Source: Thuidium tamariscinum
Lineage: Eukaryota; Streptophyta; Bryopsida; Hypnales; Thuidiaceae
Reading direction: 5' to 3'
Length of the DNA: 64,000 bases
Assembly (NCBI GenBank): GCA_947034885.2
Contig: OX344751.2
Location: 186,001 to 250,000 of the forward strand
Below the pieces are notes generated by a model. That model saw only the letters and a list, made by a program, of their open reading frames with translations. It ran no database searches and was not told where the DNA came from. Of this stretch, positions 13,201 to 26,000 are shown in pieces. A program made the position numbers and the translations under genes. The stretch's first letter is position 1; every line of letters begins with the position of its first letter.

Positions 13201-16200
13201 AGCTTTGTCATCACTTAAAAATCTCACAAGAAATGATATTGTCGAAGTAAAATCTCTTCGAAATCCTCCACAAGGAGTAAAAATGGTGATGGAGGCTACA
13301 TGTATTATGTTTAATCTTGCACCAAAGATGATCAACGACCCTAACAAGGTTTTCAAGTCTAATACAAAACAAAAATCACATATATTATGTTTCTCAAAAC
13401 CAATCATCAAATTCATTTTTTTTATCAATTTCAAATTTTTAATTGAATTAAAAAAATTCAAAAATTATTTGTGTTCAAATTACATTTATGAGTGCAAAAT
13501 TTAACAATAAACAGTCAAATTCTAAAATTGATTTTGAAACTTTGTTGCATTAATACTAAATAGTTTTAACCTATATAATTCTACTTTAATGTCCAAATGG
13601 TTAATAGATGAAGACATCAACAATCTAATATTGAATTCACCTTTATAAATGCATTGTGAACTAGATGGGTAAAAAAATAGTTGATTATTGGGAAGCTAGT
13701 ACTAAAATATTGACAGACCCCACTGTTTTTTTGGATTCATTACTCAACTTTGATAAAGATAATATACCTGATAGTGTTATTGAAAAAATTGAACCATTCA
13801 TTGTAATGGAAGCATTTACTCCAGCACAGGTTAGTATGGAGCTCTACTAAATGGATTTTTTTTTCGATTTACATAATTTATATTATTTATTTATTTATTT
13901 GAATATTCTCCATAGAATAATATTTGTATAAATTTGATATATTATTCATATTTCAATATGATTAAGAAGATATTCTATTAAAATTGATAGTTGTAGTACC
14001 AATAGTAGTTACATAAACATATTCAACTAAACCATCATATAAACTATACAAATAATTCTAGGTCGCAAGGGTATCAAAGGCGTGCACTTCCATTTGTATG
14101 TGGGTGAGAGCAATGCACTCATATTATTTGGTTTGCAAAGTTGTAGCTCCTAAACGTGCACAATTGGCAGAAGCAAATGCTCAGCTTGAAGAAGTTATGA
14201 TTGAATTGAATGGTGCACGTGCAAAATTAGCAGAGGTAATATATAGTTTCAATTTCTCAAGATGATATTCACACAAGTTTATACATGCAAATAATATCTT
14301 TTAAAACATAAAGTCTTTTTTAAGTATTTAAAAAAGCATTCTAAGAAAATATCCATATGAATTCAATGATAGCAATCATTGTTCAAATCTCTCTTTATAC
14401 ATGAAGGAGGTGACTTAAGAAGGATACTATTGTTAAATGAATTAAAAAAAAGTTTAAGATATTTAGTCATTCAACATTATCATCAAGAAACCACATGTAA
14501 TTTAAATGTAGGTGGAGGCCAAACTAGTGAGACTTGGAGAAGAATTGGATGTAGCAGTTGGGAAAAAAGAAGCACTTGTAAAACAAGCTTGGGATTGTGA
14601 ACAAAAACTTGATCGAGCTGGAAAACTAATAGGTGGTCTTGGAGGAGAGAGAACACGTTGGATTGCCAATATAGAATCGATTGGGGTAGAATTAGGTTTG
14701 TTGATCGGTGATGTTATTATTGCAGGAGGTCATATTGTATACACTGGACCATTTACACCTCCTTATAGGGCTTCTCTCAATGCAGAATGGTTACATAAGC
14801 TATTAGAACTCAAGGTATTTGGATTTCTATCTAAATTTAAGAATCTTTGCATTACATTAACTTCTAGAATTTGAAGTATTTATCACCTCTATTTATATTA
14901 AATATATAGGTACCTCATACTCCAAATACAACACTTCAATCATGCTTAAGAGATCCCGTTCAAATGCGAGCATGGAACATTGCTGGTTTGCCAAGTGATT
15001 CCCTTAGTGAAGACAATGGAATTATTGTTTCCAAAGCTAAAAGATGGTCCCTTATGATAGATCCCCAAGTAATTTATTATTTAATTTTTGGTATTTTTAT
15101 TTTATATTATTTCTTAAGGACAAGTAGGTATAATATTTGATACTACACTATATATACTATTTTTTAAATGAAAATTTCTATATACAAAAACTAAATAAAC
15201 AATCCTAATTGAACATATCTGCGAATGTAAAAATAATATTACATTTAAATCCTAAAAATAAACTTAAATAGTCAAATGAATTGTATAAGATTTGATAAAT
15301 TTGTATTTTGACTTTCAAATCTATTTAAACACATTGATAGAAATTTCTCTAATTACATTGTTTCATTGCTTTTGCTCTTTTCAAAATAATCAAAATAACC
15401 TTGTCATATAATTTAATAGACTATGTTATTGAGTTTTAGGGTCAAGCCAATAAGTGGATAAAAAATATGTTCAAAGATGTTGGTTGTGATGTTATTAAAC
15501 TCTCAGAGAAAGACTATTTGAGAACTTTAGAAAATGGAGTACGGTTTGGCCGCATAGTTTTACTTGAAAATATTTTGGAAGTTTTGGATCCAGCATTAGA
15601 ACCTTTACTACTTCAACAAACATTCAAACAAGGTGGACAAGAAGTGATAAAGATTGGTGACAATATCATCCCTTATCACAAGGACTTCAAATTTTATTTG
15701 ACAACCAAACTCCGAAATCCTCATTATCCTCCAGAGGTCAATAGTTTATATCTAAAAGGGCAAATGGATTAAAAAAACTCAACAATGAGAAGATTTATTG
15801 CACATAAAGTATACTCATACAATAACAACTACACCATATTAAATATTCAAATATGATTTGGCAGGTTTGTGGAAAAGTAACATTACTCAATTTTTTTGTA
15901 ACCTTAGAAGGTTTAGAAGATCAATTGTTAGGAAATGTGATTGCTACAGAGAGACCAGACCTTGCTGAGTTAAAAATTCAACTTACAATATCAAATGCCA
16001 ACATGCGTGCTCAACTAAAACACCTTGAATCTCAAATCTTGTATCTTTTATCCAATGCACAAGTAATATGATTTCTTTAGATTTAATATTCAATATTGTT
16101 TTCATATTTTTCAACTTAATATTGTAATAAGGTCTATAAAAAAATAGACTATAGGATTTTCAATATTTGAATAAATGTAAAATTGATCACATTAATGCAT

Positions 16201-19200
16201 TGAAAAATCATAGGGGAACATTTTGGATGATGAAACTTTGATTAATACTTTAGCTGAGTCTAAGGTAACTTCTGATGACATTAAAATCAAAGTTGTACAA
16301 GCTGAAAAGACAGAATTATCAATTGATGAAACTCGTGAGGTTATCATTTAAAAAATCTACTTTGTATAATATTTCACATCATTTTTGATGTACTCATGTA
16401 AATATTTTTGGAATTTTTTTGGTAACTAAAATTTATTTTATAATTTTCTATTTTATTAAGAGATATATTTGACAATTAGCAAGGTTGTCTAATAGGTGTA
16501 TCGCCCAGTAGCAAAAAGAGGCTCTCTTCTTTACTTTTGTATTTCAGACTTGGCAACAATAGATCCAATGTACCAATATAGTTTGCCATGGTTCATACAT
16601 TTGTTTGTACGTGCAATGCAAAGTGCAGAGCCATCTCCTGAAATAGAACAACGCATTATTAATGTCAATAATTGTTTTACATATTCTTTATATATCAATG
16701 TATGCCGATCATTATTTGAAAAACACAAGCTCATGTTTTCACTTATGCTATGTATCAAAATTCTTCAAGTAATGTCTTTTTTATAATTTAAATGTACTCC
16801 ATATATCCTAATAGGTGTAAATCTTAAATTTTAATTTTACTCCTTTATGATTGTATATGTTGTTTTGATGTTTTGGATAATGTATTTTTTAAATGATAAA
16901 TAACTACTTTTTATAAAATTTTAACAAGTTGGCATAATTTCACAAACAATACTTAATGTGGTTTTAATAGGGAGATGACTTAATAAATGGATTAGAATGG
17001 CGATTTCTTTTACAAGGGGGTACATCAACTGCTTTTACAGATCCTAACCCTGATCCAAGTTGGGTTAATGAAAAGGTTTGCAATACATTCCTATTGAATA
17101 TTGGCTTGATGATTTATTGTCTCTATTATGGGTGATTGCAAGAAACACCTGCCGATTTTGTTGCGTTTGGCTGATTTTTTTGGGAGTCCTTTAAAATTAG
17201 AAAATTAATTTGAAAAAATTTTGAAAAATATGAATAGTGTATATACCTCTAAGATGAAGGTTTTCACCGAAGGAAATGGATAGAAAAATTCTCTAAGTAG
17301 GAGAACTTGAAAAGTGCCAAACCTCCAGAAAATACATATCTTCATGTTTTAATTAGGGGAAAATAGTAAAAATAGATATTTTCAAAAAATAAAAAGTGGA
17401 CATTTGCAACAACTTTATGGAGATGGTCATTCACAAAAAAACCCACCAAAATAATATTTTATATGTTTCAAAATACAAGCAGAAGGGAGCTCACTTTGTA
17501 GACCTCCACACCACATAAAATTAACTATTTTTAAAAATCCTTCTCTGGAGAGCTAGAAGTCTATTAGAAGACCATCTCATCCAAATTTCATCTTAAAATA
17601 ATTAAAAAAAGGTACTCCATAGTACTAAAAATCCCTAAACTGCCAAGTGTGACATCCAATTGGGGTCTATTTTTGGATAGTAAATTATTTTTTAAAATTA
17701 TGAAAAATTACGGAAGGTTTATGATAGTTATGAGTACCTTCCCTACAAATCTTGAGTCAATCGGAGCCAAAACACAAAAGTTATGGCCAAAAAACAAATC
17801 AGCACACGTCGTGTGACACAAAATAGGACAAGTGTTTCTTGCAATCACCCTTATACACTAACTTCTATGTTATGTTCAAGAAAATTGAAAATTTGAAAAA
17901 ATGAAAAAATATAAAGTATACTAAATTGTATTCAAATATTTTATTATACTTATCCAATCATCACACAAGTCTACTTGATCATTAGATTTGGATGGAGCTT
18001 TTGAATCTCAATAAGCTTCCAGCTTTTAAAGGAGTAAGTGAACATTTTGCCCAAAATCTTGCCCACTATCGGAAATATTTTGATTCAAGCGATCCTCACC
18101 ATGATCCTCTCTTTGGTGAGTGGGACACCAAATTGTCACAATTCCAGAAGATGTTACTTCTTCGATGTATTCGCGTTGACAAGGCCCTCCTTGCCATTGC
18201 TGTATGAAACACAACTGACTGTTGAATGATTTAAGCTGAACATTATACATTGAACAAAAATCAAATAGAATTGAAATGAAATATTTAACTATAGTATATA
18301 TTAATAGCATCATTTTTTAAATAGCATCATTTTTATTTTTCTCTTATTTCTAAGAAAAATAATTGATTTAGGACTTTGTGTCAAAAGAGATAGGACAACG
18401 CTTTACCGAGCCCCCTACTTTTGATTTAGATGCTTGTTATAAAGATGGAGGACCTGCAATCCCTCTTATTTTTGTATTATCATCAGGAGCAGATCCAATG
18501 GCTGATTTGTTGAAGCTTGCAGATGATTATCGATTTGCTAAAAAATTTGAAAAGGTAGAAGTTCATTTGAGCTAACTAAGTTTATACATAAAAGATATAC
18601 ATCTTGAATTTTAATATACTTATTAGCTACAAAAATAACATTGAAATCAGTTTGCAAGAAATCGAAGTTTTTAGAGTAGTATTTTAAACACTAGCTTTCA
18701 ATTAGAAGACTCTTGTCTTATGTCTAGTTTTTTTTATTATGAATGTTAGATGAAATATTTGGATGATGATTTTTCAAGATGAAAATATGGAAAATAGTTT
18801 GATAGGAGTTTAGACACATCCTAAATAACCTCCCTCAAGGCCCATCGTCTTTTTAGACAATTATGGATGATCAACTTCATAAGCAAAAATTGCAAAATTT
18901 GGAGAAAAAACTTTATAAGAAGATGAATAATTCTTCTTTACCCCCACCTACCCTACCCCACTCCAAAAACAATTGTCTTTGAATCTTAAGGCAAATGCAT
19001 CATTTTTTTAATTAAAAATTTTGAAGATTAAAAAATTTCTCAAATTTTTATACGTTTTCAAACAAAAGGAGTAGAAAGCCAAAATTGACCAACTTGGATC
19101 CTAAAATTTTAAAAAAAATTTGATATGTATAAAATTTTCAATTTATTTATTTTTATTATTATCATATTTTTTGGAATATTTATTTATTTTTAGATGGAAT

Positions 19201-22200
19201 CATTCTAATAATTTTTGTTCTTATTCAAATTAGATTGAAATTTTTATTTTCAAATTTTTTATTTATAAAAAATTGAAAAAAAATTCAAATATTATTTATT
19301 TGTAAAGAATAAAGACTAAAATTCTCCAAAAAAATTATTTTCTTCCTTCTCTACTTCTATTTTTATTGAAAAAAAATGTATATTTTCTCCCTCTGTCCAC
19401 TAAACTCTATATTTCATAAATAAAATTTTGAATACTTCTCACATTCAAATTTTGAAAATTAGACAATGAAACAAGTATGTAAAGTTATTACTCTATAGAA
19501 TCCTAGTTTATAAAATATTGAGGTTTGTTTCATCCTATTGAAAATTAGCCATTAAAAATTTGAAAATGACACATTATATCCTTTTGGTCCTTGAAGGGTT
19601 AATGCACTAGAAGTGAGATTTGCAAACTATAGTACTTGAATTTTTGTTTCCCTACATTGTAGCATAATTGTACTATGAGTTGTGCAACGTTAACCCTTAA
19701 ACGTCTTGATTCATTGTGAAATGGTCAAACTTCATGTCTGAGCACAACATTGTCATCTAAATTGCCTTCAAAGAACAATATTATATTTTTATCACTTGAA
19801 ACTTCAAATTGTATATCACTAAAAGAAATTTCAATTTATTTCGTGAAAAATTGTAATTGTTATCATTTTTGTTGCAAAAAATGAACATAAATAGGTAAAA
19901 ATAGAAAAAATAGTCCAAATTATTTGAAATTTTTACAAGAGGTATAAGTAGCTATGGAAATTAGTGTGAAAAAATTTCAATTGGTTATTTTATTTTTTAC
20001 AACCAAAACAAGCACAACAAAGACTTTGAAGTCAAATTCAACTATCAAACCAAATTTATCCTCTTTTTTGATGGACATATAAAATTTTGATATTTTTTGC
20101 TAGTGGAAAAATGAATTTTCTATTTATGCTGATTTTTTCAATTATTTTGATGTAAAAATCAAATTGTAGTGATTTTTTAAAGCTAAAGATGGAAATAAAA
20201 TGATATCAATTATAAAATATATAAGAGTAGTCTATATTTTTTGCGATAAATGAATGATAGAATGAAAATCATAATTTTATAGTTCAAATTTAAAATCCAT
20301 TTAAAAAAATGAAAATATAAATGAAAAACATGCAATATTGAGTTATTTGGATTTTAACACATTGAGCTTTCAATTGCAATAACTTTTGTGATTTTTGACA
20401 TTTTTCAAAATTTCAAAATTGAATAGAAAGGAAACTTGGCAAGCTTCATTTTCTTAGTTGAAACTACATTTAAAAAATAGTTACTTTAAAACTTGTAATT
20501 GAGGTTGACCACGGCGCATCCATTTTTTGGATGCCTGCGCATTTAAGGGTTAAATCATGTAATCAAAAGTGGGCCCAACGTACTTGGCCTAATGTCAGAC
20601 CCACCTTGATCACGGGACCCGGCCAATCACACAATGGCAAAGGACAGTAGCTTTGCAAGATATCGTTTGTGTATTGCTAAAGGACATCAACCTTATAATT
20701 TTTTTAAATTTACTTATCCCACATTATTTGTCTTACCTTCTATGACCCCTTGTGTATATATAAAGTTGTCTTCTCATTGCAAAACACAAATCGTAAAACA
20801 CAAAATACAAATCACAAATCACAACAATGTTGAAATAGTTATTTTAAATTTTAATACAATAAATAAATGGAAAATTTCATTAAAATGACAACATTCCATA
20901 TGCATGCCAATTTTTAGACCATGCAATTTGGACTAAAAACTCACATATGTGATAGGTATAGATTTTCAAACATCTAAGTATCTTGTAGATCTCAAAAATC
21001 TATGACATATATAGATTTGAGACTATGTTCTCTAAAACATCTTGAATAGGTATATAATTCAAAATCTATGACAAAGTTAGATTTCAAATTGCATAGTTTG
21101 AAGTGTCAAAAGTGTCAAAGTAATGGAATGTTGTCATTTTAATGAATTCTTCCATTTTTATATTAAAACTTAAAAATAACCATTTCAACTTTGTTGTGAT
21201 TTGTGTTTTCTATTTTGCAATTTGTGATTTGTATTTTGTGTTTTGTTATTTGTGTTTTGTAGTCAGAAGACAACTCTACATATACACAAGAGGTGGTAGA
21301 AGGTAAGACAAACAATGTTGGATAAGTAAATTAGTTCATAGCTTAAGAACTTACAAGGTTGATGTCCTGCAGTAGTACGCAAACAATGTCCTAGAGAACC
21401 ACTGTCCTACGCCACGTCGCTACTATGCGACCGGACAGGTTTCGTGATCAGGGTAGGTCTGACATCGAGCTAGGTGGGCTGAGCCTACTTTTGATGACAA
21501 GATTTAACATCACGCCCATGAGTTAGTGTTTTGAAGAACTTAATGACTACTTGTGGTAAACACACATTGAACTTGGGGCATGAAGAAAATTTGACGGGAC
21601 TATGGCTATTCAAGATATGTTGCTATCCCTTAAAAGATTCTTGTCAATGTCTTAAATTATACTCTAGTATGATTTATAGGGTAGAAATTGACTTTCAAAT
21701 TTTTGAATAAGGTCTCTAATTAGCTATTTTGCTCAAACAATGAATATTGTAATGCAAATATAAAAATTTGGATGAAAAACTAGTGTAAGGTGATTGTTTT
21801 ATGCATCATCATTGTATGATGAGACTTTCATGTATCATAGTGATAGTGTGAAATCCCATGTTCATTATGTAGTTTCAAACTTTATTCTTAAAATAATCAA
21901 GTTTTTATAATAAATGTAGTTTTATAATTTCATATTTCAAATATAAAGTTTAATGTAATTTTTAGGTATCATTAGGGCAAGGACAAGGCCCAAAGGCTGA
22001 AAAACTCTTGACAATGGGTATGGAGCGTGGAATGTGGGTGTGCTTGCAAAATTGCCATCTTTCACAATCATGGATGCCTTCTTTAGATCAAATTGTTGAT
22101 AATATTGATCCAGAAAAGGTTCTAATATTTCCATGTACTGATATTTTTTTATAGATTTACAAAATCATGCAAAAACAACAACATAATATTCAATATATCT

Positions 22201-22958
22201 AGTAAACTAAATGATATAATTTTTTTTCCAAATTAGGTACACAAAGATTTTCGACTTTGGCTAACTAGCATGCCTAGTCCGGATTTTCCAGTAGCAATTC
22301 TACAAAATGGTGTAAAAATGACATTAGAACCTCCTAAAGGTCTTCGAGCTAATCTTGTTCGAGCATATTTGCGCTTTAATGATAAACATCTAGCAGATTG
22401 CGAGAAACCAGAGGCTTGGAAGCGGCTTCTTTTTGCTACATGTCTTTTTCATGCTGTTATTCAAGAACGTCGCAAATTTGGTCCTTTAGGTTGGAACATT
22501 CGTTATGATTTCACAGATGGAGATTTAAGCGTATGTCAAGTTCAAGTGCGGATGTTTCTCAATGAATATCCAGAAATTCCATACAAGGTATTTCAATAAT
22601 ACAAAAATATAGACTTGATTCTAAAATGTTAGCTATATTGATTTATATATCTAATGTAATGTATTTTTTACTATACCATTCTAACATGATTTTTATTTAC
22701 TTAAAGTTTGATTTATTGATCCTATAGGTCATAAGGTTCCTTTGTGGGGAAATTAATTATGGTGGTCGAGTTACAGATGACAAAGATCGAAGGTGTATGA
22801 ATACATTACTCCTCACATTTGTTGTCCCACAGGTATAAAATTTCAATTTATTTTTCAATTATAAAGATTTTACTTTTACATAACATTTTTAAGGACAAAA
22901 TAGAAGACAAAGTGACTATTATACTGCAAAAAATAAAAATACAAAAAAAAATTCAATA

Positions 22959-23049
<91 letters not shown>

Positions 23050-26000
23050 AATGACTAATATTTTGGAAAGTAATTGAATTTTATCACTCAATTCTATTTT
23101 TAAAAGAACAATTTGAAGTTTCCAACTTGTGTATTCATAATTATTTGATTAATTTCTTCCTAATAAAAAATAAATAATGGACATAAATATGATAAGATAT
23201 TTTATAAATTTTAAAGATATTGGTTTGAAAATTGTTTTAGAAATTTTATTTTGGAATCAACTAAATAAGAACATACTATGATACTAATCTTTGGTCCATT
23301 ATAGAAAATCTGTAAGTTGAAGCTTAAACTACTATTGAATTCTTTTAATTTAGTTTTGGATGAATATTTCATATTTCATATGAACCAAAAATAAATCAAA
23401 TCTATATCTAATTGAAGTTTAGACTTTTTTAATTGAGGCATTAGAATAAGTTGTTGAACATTGTAAATTGTATTACACTACCTTTTGTATTAAAGTAATT
23501 GCCTAATACTTTTAAATTTTTGACCAAATAATCCAAAATGAATTTGGTATAAAAGAAAATTTTCTACTAATAAAACCCATCCAATGTACATAGAGGATTG
23601 CATTAAAGATATCTACAAAAGACGTTAAATACTATGGATGTTATAGATGAAAAAAATTTCATTTGTAAAGTCTTTGGTTATAATATTGAAATGTAAAATA
23701 AGGTTGAAATTTTATTGAATATAACTAGAATGTTTTCAAAAGAATAAAAATAAAAATTAGAATCATAAGGATCTTGTTGCATGTACTTTCATAGGTATAG
23801 GTGGCTATTCTAGGTTCAAATGTAGATGATAGGAATCATAGGATACATAGCATGAGAAGGTACCAATATTTAGTCTTAGTGCCTAAAGTTGTCAAAAATG
23901 TAGGTACCAAAAAATTGACAACAATGTTGTCATTTAATTGGAATTTTTATTGTGAGGTGTAGATCACACTAATTTTCATAGTCATTGAACAAATATTAAA
24001 TTTATATTCAGTCACTACTTATTGCAATATATATTTTTAACAATATGTAAAGAAAAATACAATTTATAGATTTTCTAAAACAAATAATGAAACCATAAGT
24101 GTTCCCATTATAAAGGTCTCCTTTGTTTGTGTCAAAAAAAACCCAAAGAAACCCATAAGTGTTAAGTTTTAAGCATATTAATGATGATGAATGTTTAAGA
24201 GTAGTTTGTCAATAAATTTTGAAACAGTATCCTTTGCAAAGATAAAAATCAGTAAGATTTTAAGCAATTTATACAAAAAGAATAATTATGAACAACTAAA
24301 TTAATGAAAACTTTTTCATACTGACTGAGTCAAGTTTTACTTTTCACATTGTGTTTTATATTGATTTCATATAAATTAGAACATTTCATTACTAGTGGTA
24401 TTTTTTTTCTATTCATATACCTCTACGGATTCAATATTTTAATCAATTCAAACATTAGAGGTAATAATAATCTTAAATATTGAAATTTGTATTTGATAAT
24501 GAATTTATTCAACAATTAATATAAAAAAGAAGTTAATTACATTGAATCAAATTAGTTGCAACCAAAAAATTACCAAGTTTATATTTGATTTTGATTTTGA
24601 ATATTTCCTAGTGTTTTTCATAAAAATAAAAGAGTATTGAAAGAAATAAAGCTTAAAATTTGAAATGATCTATTTTATATGAATTTCAAATTTTTAATCA
24701 ATTTTATTTTTATAAGATCAAATTAGAAAAAATCCCAATTTTTTCTTAAAGATTTGAAAATCAAATAAAAATTTGGATTTTCTAGGTTGCAATAAGTGCA
24801 GTTCAATAAATTTCTTCCTACCTCATGAATGTAATTTCTAACTTTGATAAATTCATCATCAACTTCTATCATTCATTATTTTAATTTGTACCTTCACTAT
24901 TTGAGGTGATTAGAAATTGATTCTATAGTATTTGCAATTGGTCTAAGATAGAACAATGTCTTCTATTAAAAAACACGTACATTTATAAATTATAGGACAT
25001 TAACTCAAATACACTATATGAAAAGTAGGATTAAAGTAAAGAATTTGTCAAATTTACATGGTAAAGTATAAAAAATCATATTTCATATATTTGGTTTTAG
25101 GGTTTCCCTTTTATTTCTTATCTTATAAGAAAGTACATTTTCTACAATTTCTACAATAATTATGAGGTTTTGGGAATATTACATATTCTCTTTACATTGC
25201 ACTATCAAATAAGTTTATTGCATAATAGACTTTGTTTCAATATAATAGTATTTGTATATTAAATAAGCTTGGATTTTTACTATATTTAGATGAAATATTG
25301 TTTTGGTCTAATTTATTTGATAATTTGAGATATAAGAACCCCTATTACTCTTTTGGTATTATTCAAAAGCTTTGGGCAAGGAAGGGTGCATGGACTTTGT
25401 TTCATGGCGTTTTGACCTTTGGTGTGAAAATTAATGAATTTCAAATTTTTTATGAATTAAGAAAATTTAGGTCAATTATCTTATATTTCAAAATAAACAT
25501 AACGTTTGCATTGCATGTCCAAAGCCACAAAACAAAGCCCTTCACTCCTTCATATATAGAAGTTTATTTGTTTTGTTTGTTTGATTTACTAAAATCTAAC
25601 AAATTGTAAGGCTTCCAATATAATTGCATTTGATACTATTTAAATGATCTTGGCAAGGAAGGCTACATAGACTTTGTTTTGTGGCTTTTGGACTAAAAAT
25701 ATGAAAGCTGTTGAGTTTCAAAGGTCTTATGGATTTGAAAATTGAATTACTTTATCTTCTATTTTTCAAAGTTTTTAAATTTCACATTCCATGTCAAAAT
25801 GCCATGAAACAAAGCCCTTGCACTATTTTGTACATGGAAATTTTTATTCAACCAAGAATGCAACCTCTTATGTTCCAACAAAGCCTTGACATTTATTTCA
25901 TTATGAGAAGACCATATTGAGTTTCAAAGTTTTAATGAATTAATTTTTAGTTTAGTTTGATTTAATTGTGGAAAATAACATAGGGCACACTAGTCTATAC

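Larger units (their letters stand above)
14910..22118 (+). other. Dynein AAA5-AAA6 region (exons 12-20)
   Basis: Exons 14910-15068, 15440-15736, 15865-16062, 16214-16339, 16496-16768, 16971-17075, 17986-18201, 18372-18554 and 21966-22118. Recognisable blocks are WNIAGLPSD and RWSLMIDPQ (AAA5), [36 protein letters not shown] with [37 protein letters not shown] and [11 protein letters not shown] (AAA6). The 910-bp intron after 17075 contains a complete 721-bp transposon. The 3.4-kb intron 18555-21965 contains two TTAA-bounded elements and a fold-back element. Confidence 0.93.

Noticed and set aside
20634-20888. 84-codon open frame
   Set aside because: It lies in the left arm of the fold-back element; the matching arm does not preserve it.
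25232-25920. Open frames up to 125 codons
   Set aside because: They overlap the tandem hairpin units; hydrophobic low-complexity translation without homology I can recognise.
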